Source: Platanthera guangdongensis (Eukaryota; Streptophyta; Magnoliopsida; Asparagales; Orchidaceae). From it: 64,000 nucleotides of DNA. Shown one piece after another: positions 56,219 to 64,000 of this stretch. A model generated the notes under the pieces. It saw nothing but the letters and a program-made list of their open reading frames with translations. It ran no database searches and had not been told where the DNA came from. The stretch lies in contig CM077151.1 in assembly GCA_039583875.1 (NCBI GenBank), positions 110,874,609 to 110,938,608 on the forward strand. Direction: 5' to 3'. Made by a program: the position numbers and the translations under genes. Positions within the stretch are counted from its first letter, which is position 1; each line of letters opens with the position of its first letter.

Positions 56219-57008
56219 GCAACCGCCGGAAGTTTTTGCCAGGCGTGCGTATATTGACATTGGTGGGCTTCATGCTCATTCCCCTAAGCAAGAGGATATG
56301 TAGACATGGTATGTATTAAGAGAACATATATGAAAAATATTCCTATTGAGCACATCTTCTTCCCTCTTCCCGTGACGCTCCACCTGGAGATTCATTTGAC
56401 GCCTCTGTTCAGGAAGGTCCTCCTCCTGAGAGAATTCACTCTCGGTGGCTATCAATTTTCAATTTTGGCTTGTTTGATTCCATCTCCGGAAGAGGATGTG
56501 AACTTTACCGCTCAAAGAAAAACTGTTACAGTTCCTGCAGACCTTGCCACCCATCTCTGGAAGTGGATATGAACCCTGGCGCTGGTTATTTAATCATTCT
56601 CGGTTCATCACGCATCATGCCGAGTTTAGAAACCTGAGAGATCGCCAGCCCTCGCAATCATCATATTGCAGATGTTTGGAGTTTAGGGTTTGATGGCACA
56701 CCTGTGCCCAGCTGCGTTCACCTGAGCAGTACCTGTGTAATTGTTTGAGTTTATGGTAGTATAAGTGAGCTTACCAGAGCATGGGAAAGGACATTAAACA
56801 TCTCTCTCAGAATGGAAAGACTATGAACATCATTTCTCTCCGAAAGGAAATATTGTGAACCCCTTTGTTTTATTTTATTTTCTTTACAACAGAATTTATT
56901 TCCTCGGTGTCTTGAAGAGTTGGGCTGATGTTTTGAAAATTTGGATTTTGAAAGAAATTTTTTTTTGGGCGTGTGGCAGTCCATAGTTTATTCATATAAC
57001 GTTGTCTT
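56219..57008. other. Host-like flank without a recognisable gene
   Basis: Continues the sequence interrupted by the solo LTR. The open frame 56306-56572 has no recognisable motif. Confidence 0.35.
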
Positions 57009-57191
57009 GGACTCCGTTTGACACGATGGTGGCGGTTGTAAATGTATGGGTTAAACCGTCATTCGTTAAGGATCACCTAACAAACATCATTCCTTTGAAC
57101 ATAAAAGTGGATGAAGTTCCTTAGGTGGGCGTTAAGAAATGACAATTTAACCCACATGTTCATGACCGCCACCACCATGCCAAACAGAGCC
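57009..57191. mobile_element. Tourist-like MITE
   Basis: Ends ggactccgtttgacacgatg and catgccaaacagagcc pair imperfectly over about 40 bp, including ggtggcggt/accgccacc. Confidence 0.75.
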
Positions 57192-57206
57192 TTTTAATAT
57201 GGCTAA

Positions 57207-57330
57207 GGCTCTGTTTGGCAATTTTGCGGCGGCCATGAACACGGTGATTATGTACTGTTGTTTGTGAACGCCCGACCTTACCTAAAAAATGCAAAACTTT
57301 GTGGGAGTTGCTAAATCAAATATTTGTGCT
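57207..57330. mobile_element. Tourist-like MITE fragment
   Basis: Starts ggctctgtttggcaattttgcgg; only one terminus is recognisable. It lies 15 bp from the preceding MITE. Confidence 0.5.
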
Positions 57331-57448
57331 GCAATTTGGACAATAAATGCAAAAGTAAATAAATTAGTTCTTATTATAAATGACTTTCTAACTCCTTATT
57401 TTTAGAGACCTTTTTAAAATGTGAGTTTTTTCTTTGGAAATGGGATTC

Positions 57449-57621
57449 GGGAGAGTAAACACTTTACGTTAAAATACGTGCATCCAACGGCCCGCGTGAA
57501 TGCCTGTATATATCTCAAAGTGAGTATATCTCAGCTCGTTTTGAGATGTGTGTGGGCATCCAACGGACCGTTGGATGCCCGCACTTTACGGTAAAGTGCA
57601 GTGAGTGCACTTTACCTCCCC
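57449..57621. mobile_element. MITE-like inverted-repeat element
   Basis: Ends gggagagtaaacactttac and gtgcactttacctcccc are imperfect inverted repeats. gcatccaacgg occurs twice, the second within the palindrome gcatccaacggaccgttggatgc. Confidence 0.5.
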
Positions 57622-58540
57622 GAAGAGTGACAGTTTTTGAAAAGAGTAACATTATTAGCATCTTTGAATTCACTTTTAGCCGTTATATTATATTAGCACA
57701 TCAAAAAAATTTATTTTCTTATGGGCAAAAGCTAAATAATTTTTTTCATTCATTTCAAACCATAAAATACTTGATCGAGTGATGATCGGGTTATTAGCAC
57801 ACCGCACAACACTTGTTTAATTTGATTAGAACAAGATATGTTGTCGGAAGAGCCTACACTTGTTCAACCAAAGTTTCTCCATATCAATTTCAGAATGGGC
57901 TTGGTGAACAGGAGACTTTATGAGATTCCCCCTAAAGATTTTAGAGTCGAACCGGTCCAAAGCGCACAAGGACCATCCGACCGAGTGAGCCATGCTCGGT
58001 CGAAGGAGCAGAAAACCACCCCAAAGGGGATGAGTAGGACAGTGTGTGTATACGCTCTGAAGGTACCAAGCCCACTCGCGCACGGCCCCGAACACATGCA
58101 AAGGCACTCATTGCACGCACACGCGATCTCAGCCGAGCACAAGCCCCCCTGCGTGCGCACATGCTCCACCCGCCCCTCCCGCATGCCCCCCACATGCTTG
58201 TGAACCTCCGCACGGGCGCGCGCTCCCTTACATGCATGCTCCCCACACTTGTGTGCACGCTCTTTGAGAGCATGTTCATCATTTTAGGAAAATTGTTGAT
58301 TCAGATGACTGTAACAGAGCAATGTCATTCGTCAACTTAAGATTCAGCAAGACGCAACTACTGGCGCGTCACTTAAAGAAAGCTATAAAAATGCCTCAGA
58401 TCTTCATTTGAAGACAAGTGACTTGAGAGAGTAGAGTGAGCTCTGGGGTTTTCTAGCGAGGATGTGGAACTTAGATCGTTTCATTGCTCAGATTTTGCTT
58501 TGCTCCCAATCTAGTCGCTCACGCTCAATAATTAGCGCGC
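57622..58540. other. Stretch without a recognisable gene
   Basis: A GC-rich part (57940-58260) with cacgcgc/cgcacac words, open by chance in several frames. It may be LTR-derived. Confidence 0.3.
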
Positions 58541-59414
58541 GCCACCGAGTGATGAACCCTCTCCGATCAATTGATTGGAGACGAACGACGCACTCTCAAC
58601 GCCCCAATTCGTTCGTTGTTTCCGACCGCACACAAATTCGATCACAACCACAAGAACACAAAAAAAATGAGACGAATCACACACAAGGTGGAGAGGTGAG
58701 AAAAGCGTTACCCAACCGGATGAGATCCGGAGATGAAGGTCGCGACAATCACCGACCCAAGAGATCACGTCGGGGAAGGTGGCGGCTGGCCGGAATCTCG
58801 CCGTGGCTTGACACTCGGCGGGGGACAGAGCGGCTAGCCAAAAACCTCGTCGGGGCTAGGTGTTCGGCCGGGAAGGGGGCGAGCTCGTTGGTGTCGCGCC
58901 GGCGGAGATGCGGCCGATCGATGTCGCACCGACGGGGAGTATTGGTGGCGTCGCACCACCAAGAGCGTCGGCTTCACGCCGGAGGAGGAAGGCACCCCCG
59001 GTGTCGCGCCGGGGTAGGCTCGCCGAGCAGCAGCGTCGCGCCGTGCGGGATCGGGAAGAACCGAAGGAAACAAAATCTCTTTAATTTTTCATTAGGGTTC
59101 AATCAAAGATGAGGAGTATTTATACTCAACATTCTCATCCTAGCCACACATTCATGCACCTAATCCTAACCATCCAAATGGTTTTTAACTCAAAATAAAT
59201 GTAAGAAATAAAAGAGAGATCAAACGTCCGTGACCGCCTAACATTTTGGTCGATCGGACTCAATTAAAAATAAGAACTAACAAATTATGTTTATTAATAT
59301 TCGTAGATAACTCAATGTTTGTAGCGGAGCATGTCGTGGTAGGACTTCCTTGTGTTGGGGCGAAGATTGTGCGCGGGCGTCGTGTCTTCCAACGGTGGCG
59401 GGTCGGTGCCATCA
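58541..59414 (-). repeat. 3' LTR (truncated) of the chromovirus
   Basis: Minus strand TGATGGCACCGAC at 59414; aligned to the solo LTR from 55334 to 56213. The remaining 540 bp of the LTR are absent. Confidence 0.9.
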
Positions 59415-59453
59415 ATCCTCCCCCGCTCAAAACCACTCGTCACCGGTGAGTGG
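59415..59453 (-). other. Stem-loop and polypurine tract
   Basis: The minus strand has CCACTC...GAGTGG (59433-59453) with a 9-nt loop, then GAGCGGGGGAGGAT before the LTR. The PPT is identical to that at 9033-9046. Confidence 0.85.
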
Positions 59454-59707
59454 TCCAAGCGGTAACAGTGTAGCAAGTCCTCGGCAAGACGCTCCAGCTC
59501 GTCGGCCGTCACCCAAGTGGCGTCACAAACTGGACGGTCCTTCCAACGAACCAAGTATCGGTGCACGCCGCCATCAGAGGAAGCAAGGACTTCGTCATCT
59601 AAGATCTGATCTGGAACAAAAACAACCTTCGGGAACCTGGAGAAAGCATTAGTAACAGGCATAATATCACCAAGCGTCTCACCATGAGGTGAGGATGGTA
59701 GCTCCAA
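59415..59707 (-). pseudogene. Chromovirus chromodomain end
   Basis: It carries DDEVLASSDGGVHRYLVRWKDRP and ATWVTADELERL, a clear chromodomain-like block, ending FERGRIDG across the PPT. A frame change separates it from the integrase part at 59708-60312. Confidence 0.8.
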
Positions 59708-60312
59708 GGGTGAAATATGTGGGGATGTGGTGTCACTCCCGAACCCAAGAGAATGGCCCTGAGGAGAAGAAGAAGAGGAGCGAAGTAATTCTGGCGGTGT
59801 TTCATGAAAAAGTTAAGGTCAGAAACATTAAACACGGGGTGTATGCCCCAATCGGTAGGTAAATCAAGTACGTACGCATTGTCACTCAACTTCATTAAAA
59901 TCTTAAAAGGGCCGACACGCCGGTTGGCTAGTTTCTTTATGGAACCCGTAGGTAACCGTTCAGGAATTAATTTCACAAGGACTAAATCTCCAACATCAAA
60001 AGTGTGAGCCCGCTTGTGCACATTCGCATGAGATTGGTAAGCGTCATATGTAGCGGTTAATCGGTCGCGGATCTCGTTGTGCAGCGCCTGTAAATGGTGA
60101 GCAAAGTCGGTGGCAAATTGACTTGATTTATACGCCAGAGGAAGCGGAATCAAATCAATAGGCACACGTGTGTTGTAACCGTGCACAATTTCATTCGGGG
60201 AGAGACCCGTGGAGCGATTTTTGGAATTATTATAAGCCAGTTGGGCTTGAGGAAGAATGAGATCCCAAGTTCCTTTGTGATCGCCCACTAAGCAACGTAA
60301 TAAGTTACCCAA
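59708..60312 (-). pseudogene. Chromovirus integrase C-terminal part
   Basis: From the end of the integrase core (LAYNNSKNRSTGLSPNEIVHGY) through FDVGDLVLVKLIPERLPTGSIKKLANRRVGPFKIL and DWGIHPVFNVSDL. The catalytic Glu region (HPQTDGQTE) is readable just upstream, near 60340-60370. This is the autonomous counterpart of the orphan ends at 39 kb and 50 kb. Confidence 0.88.
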
Positions 60313-60405
60313 ACTTCTATTGACTACTTCGGTTTGACCATCCGTTTGGGGGTGGTAAGCCGCAGAAAAGAGAAGTTTGGTGCCGACTAATATCCATAAT
60401 GTTTT

Positions 60406-60984
60406 TCAAAAATACGAAGTGAATTTAACATCTCGATCTGAGACGATGGTCTTGGGTAATCCTCTATGACTAACGACTTCTTTAAAATAAATTTTGGCAA
60501 TGTGAGAAGCATCGTTAGTGCGATTACATGCAACAAAATACGCCATTTTGGAGAAACGATCGACGACTACGAGAATAGAATCGTGTTTGCGTTGTGTTAA
60601 CGGAAGGCCCAAAATGAAGTCCATACTAACGTCGTCCCATGGTACCGAAGGGATGCGAAGTGGAGTATACAACCCAGTGTTGTTCTTGGTGCCCTTAGCG
60701 AGTTGGCACGTCCGACAGCTATTCACGACTTGGTTAACCATGCGTTTGACACCGGGCCAAAAGAACTTGTCTTCGACCAACGAGATGGTTTTGTCCCGGC
60801 CAAAATGACCACCTAAGCCGCCTCCGTGCATCTCCCAAATAATAAAAAGTCGGAGGGAGCAATCTGGGATGCACAAACGTGCTCCCTTAAATAAGTACCC
60901 ATCACGGATGACGTATTCAGAAATAGTGTGGGGGGGGGGGATGACGCCTGTAGTGAGTGAAAGATCTCCTTTAAATCCTTGCAA
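60406..60984 (-). pseudogene. Chromovirus integrase zinc region and core
   Basis: The HHCC zinc region (HGGGLGGHFGRDKT, CRTCQLAKG) and catalytic residues in SMDF and SDRD are present. A frameshift lies between this and the next piece. The upstream end is ragged: a poly-purine slip (gggggggggg at about 60929 on the plus strand) lies in the frame. RT and RNase H are not in the window. Confidence 0.88.
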
Positions 60985-62910
60985 TCGACATACTCATTGT
61001 CACAACCCGCATTTTCACCGCATAAAAAGCTTATCAAAGTAAGGGGAAAATGCGCGTCATGATGCCACGTCAGCAGGGGATAACTGCGGACGCTCAGGCA
61101 GACACCAAACTAATCATGAAGAAAGGTTCTTTTTAAGTTATTTTAAGGAAAATCAGTTAAGTGCAGTAGTTAGCCGTATCCCTCGGCTTAGTGGCTCATC
61201 TAGTTCACGAATCAAAATATATTATACGCTGCGGAAAAAAATACTTGATTAGATTAACTCAAACATCCTACATGAGTAAAAACGTCCCAAAAGGACAACT
61301 CATGTCATGCAAGACTCTAAATTTATTATAGTAGGGAAGATAGTTTTTACGGTCGCTAAAAATAACAAGTTAGAGTTTCAAATTATGCAATGCATGAAGT
61401 AATAGTAGTAGATTTTATAGTTGAAAATACCTAACATGCATTCCTAGCATAAATCCTCTCAGAGAACAAGTAGTCCACATCCACATTTAAAGAAATGAGC
61501 AACTAGCAAGTATCAAACAACTAACAATTCAGTGGGCGCCAACAAGCTGACACGAACCCACGAACAAAAGTATGTCTGAACTAGTAAAAACTAAACAAAA
61601 AACAAACTATCTCGCTAAGACGAGGCAACAACCACGGCCAACACTACCGCCCAGAAAACTCCAAATCCAGCACTGCTAACTGCTACTGCTCTGAACCTGA
61701 GGCATTCCAAAGACAGAACACCTCAGCAAGAAGGTACAAATGGTGGCAGAAAAGTAATAAGCCAAAATAAGCAAAGGTCAACATGGGTACCAACCCAAGA
61801 CCAAAAACACTGAAGTAAAGTACAAAAGTAAACAGAGCATCAACGGGAAAAGAACCCCTACGTGATTTATCACGTTCAACAAGAGTACACCAGATGCACG
61901 AGGCTATAAGGTGACTACATGAATATTTCACAAGAAAGAAAATACCAAAACCTTTATTAGGCACCTGTGGTCGACTCTACCCAAAAATACGGCGAAGTGG
62001 TCACTCTTGGACACACCACCCAAAAATACTGACGAGGTGGTCACTCTTGGACACACCACCCGAAAAACAAAACAGATATATAATCCGTCTAACTGCGAGG
62101 GAGTCTCATACTCTCCACCATACACCGCAGACATCCAAAAACCAGGTAGACTTCCACATGACACTAATGAAGGTAACAAACACCGCGGAGGTGGAATCGT
62201 CCACTAACTCCCGCATTCAAGAAACCCAAAGAAACCACAACACAAATATCTCGAGATTTGGCTCGATAGATTCTACTTGACATTACCGAACTCAAGACGC
62301 GGTTGATCAACCTCTAGGAGCAATTACAGTCCTAGATAAATTCTAACGCGCTAAATAACGAAAGCTAAAACATGCATAGCCATCATTAAGACACACCAGG
62401 AACAATTAACCAAAACCAGACAAAATCGGGCTTTCCAAGACAACACTGTACAACAACAAAGGAACGTTGAAACGATTAATCATCATAATGACTTGGAAGA
62501 ATAAGCGCAAAAAATTTAAAGAACAAGAAAGTATAGTCGTTACCATCAGATCGGATAAAGAGAAACGAGGGGAAACCACCACTTGCCTTGGTTTTACCGG
62601 AAAAGTCCTCTGAATCGCTCCACGTCGTAGATCGGGGCAAAAGACTGCGGGAGGAGTTGAAATCTAGACAAAAAAGGGTCGAAAAGGGGATTAGGGCCGA
62701 AAACCCCTAACGAGAGATCTCAAGAAACGAGGAAGAAAATTTCCACGAGGGCGCAGCTCTCGACGAGAGCTTTCCAGATCTACGATCGATTTGAAATTCC
62801 GAGCACCGGAGCACCGACAACGGCCACCAGAAGGATTAAGGACGAACAACCTCTTTCTCGCTCACGCCGCTCTGGTTCGGGAGGAAAAAGGAATCGGAGA
62901 AGATGAAGAA

Positions 62911-62925
62911 GATATTTATACTAAA
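62911..62925 (-). promoter_or_regulatory. TATA box of the long LTR
   Basis: Minus-strand AGTATAAATATC about 65 bp below the array of tactcgagtac. Confidence 0.5.
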
Positions 62926-62989
62926 GTGATAACAGGAAGAACAAACAAAATAGACCGGGTTCGGCTGAACCAGATTTCCCGAAACAGAA

Positions 62990-63200
62990 GGATTACTCGA
63001 GTACTAAGGGAATTACACGAGTACATCACAAGGGTTACTCGAGTACTAAGGCACATATTCGGGTACAGCAAGGGAATTACTCGAGTACTAAGGACTTACT
63101 CGAGTACTGCACGGGGAAACTACTCGAGTACAAGGGTTACTCGAGTACAGCACGGGAAAACTACTCGAGTACAAGGGACTTACTCGAGTACAAGGGAGGA
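62990..63200. repeat. Array of the palindrome tactcgagta
   Basis: Eight or more copies of the 10-bp palindrome or close variants, separated by about 10-30 bp of aagg/gggaa spacer. Confidence 0.85.
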
Positions 63201-63204
63201 TACA

Positions 63205-63665
63205 CTCGACGAAATCTGTTCGAAAATCGTCGAACACAAGGCCTGATCGTCGAACCCAATTCGAAAATCGTCGAACTCAATTTGAAAATCGTCGAACTCA
63301 ATTTGAAAATCGTCGAACTCAATTCGAAGGGCCATATCGTCGAACTCAACACGAAGATCCGCTAGACCTACAGCAAGCTCCGCTCGACGATCGTCGACCT
63401 CCAGTCAGCGCCCAGAAAAGAAGTTACAATCGTCGAGCTCCGCTCGACGATCGTCGACCTCAGACAGCGCCCAGAAAAGAAAAACAATCGTCGAGCTCTC
63501 GAGGATCGTCGACCTCCGCTCGACGATCGTCGACCTCAGACAGCGCCCAAAAAAGAGAACAATCGTCGAGCTCCGCTCGACGATCGTCGAACTCGACACA
63601 GCGCCCAGAAAGAAAAATAATCGTCGAGCTCCGCTCGACGATCGTTGAACTCGATACAGCGCCCA
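63205..63665. repeat. tcgtcga arrays, including a 58-bp tandem repeat
   Basis: First six or seven 24-bp-like units of atcgtcgaactcaattcgaaa (63225-63350). Then units beginning cagcgcccagaaa at 63406, 63465, 63541, 63599 and 63657, most with gctcgacgatcgtcga palindromes. Confidence 0.85.
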
Positions 63666-64000
63666 GAAAATAAAATAAAATATAATAAGGTTGGTTCGAC
63701 GAAATCCCAAACCTTTAGAAGGGCTTCCCGAGAATCAAATCAAGCAGTCAATAATAGCAATTATCGTGTTCAGATAGTTGAACAAGGAACTATGAGATCA
63801 AAACAAAGGCTCAAACACGCCGAATTAGACGAAACTCACGCCGTAGGTGAAACTGCAGCTACAGACACAACGACGAAGTCAAAACCAAAATCCTACGAGT
63901 CATTCCCGAGATATTAACCGTTAGAGTATGCGGCGAACAAAAACAAAACCCAAAACTTCGATCGCGCGCCGAGACTCCAAAAATGCTCGGGTTGCGACGA

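Larger units (their letters stand above)
58541..60997 (-). mobile_element. Truncated chromovirus (minus strand)
   Basis: A 3' LTR piece, PPT, chromodomain and integrase remnants. The LTR lacks its far end at 58541 and the pol is cut at 60997 by another long LTR. Everything 5' of the integrase is missing from the window. Confidence 0.85.
60998..64000 (-). repeat. Long gypsy LTR (at least 3 kb), cut by the window end
   Basis: Plus-strand start tgtcacaacccgc corresponds to an LTR end GGTTGTGACA on the minus strand. It interrupts the chromovirus integrase region. The architecture parallels the Tekay LTR at 10703-14127: a long R-U5, a minus-strand TATA box (62913-62920) and arrays upstream of it (62990-63660). 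No supported gene lies inside. The assignment as an LTR is inferred because the other end is not in the window. Confidence 0.6.

Noticed and set aside
57838..58340. Cys/His-rich ORFs (57838-58340)
   Set aside because: Composition-driven by cgcacac/gtgtgcg words; overlapping frames on both strands are open and none has a spaced metal-binding motif.
55364..59112. Arg-rich ORFs in the solo LTR and LTR copy (55364-55906 and 58462-59112)
   Set aside because: They lie in GC-rich LTR sequence, are open in several frames, and carry no known domain; the LTR and TSD explain the similarity between the two.

Overview
This window is nuclear DNA of a flowering plant. It is almost entirely nested transposable elements: Ty3/gypsy and Ty1/copia LTR retrotransposons, hAT-like DNA elements and Tourist-like MITEs. 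One clear host gene is present, an intronless PLAC8/DUF2985 membrane-protein gene at 52663-54465. Primer-binding sites complementary to initiator tRNA-Met, plant-type TATA boxes and the element families all point to an angiosperm. I cannot name the species. Function calls rest on motif recognition only; no database search was possible.

Layout. (1) 1-14127: a long-LTR chromovirus (Tekay/Del type) on the minus strand. Its 3' LTR is cut by the window start, a nearly intact pol lies at 561-3947, gag is split, and the 5' LTR is 10703-14127. A non-autonomous gypsy element (4958-10299, TSD gctga) is inserted in its gag. (2) 14128-17157: the copia element into which the chromovirus inserted, with an accessory-ORF remnant, PPT and LTR. 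(3) 17158-21642: unresolved composite sequence with two TATA-bearing promoter-like segments and a MITE. (4) 21643-34271: a decayed copia element on the minus strand with LTRs at both ends, an extra ORF3 with its own TATA box, and a MITE in its 5' part. (5) 34272-45008: AT-rich remnants, namely a copia-type LTR containing a foldback, a broken gypsy element, Sirevirus-like non-coding DNA, a solo LTR (TSD ttgtg) and a hAT-like element (TSD tcaaattc). (6) 45014-51327: a non-autonomous gypsy element (TSD gatag) split by a hAT-like element (TSD ccttatga). (7) 51333-54791: the host-gene island. (8) 54792-64000: a solo LTR (TSD catgt), MITEs, a truncated chromovirus, and the beginning of another long LTR that interrupts it.

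How the parts relate. The autonomous chromoviruses supply recognisable RT, integrase and chromodomain. Three gypsy relatives (4958, 37262 and 45014) have lost the pol core. They carry instead unknown acidic or repetitive proteins, in two cases followed by an orphan integrase C-terminus. Their cis signals match the autonomous elements, which suggests mobilisation in trans. The main observations are: a stem-loop with a GGG(A)-type loop just before the polypurine tract of four gypsy elements, with different stem sequences; a frame-restoring 95-nt GT-AG segment between gag and pol of the intact chromovirus; and dense TCGA-centred arrays in the promoter-proximal U3 of several unrelated LTR families, which in one copia family are also arrays of the auxin-response hexamer TGTCTC.
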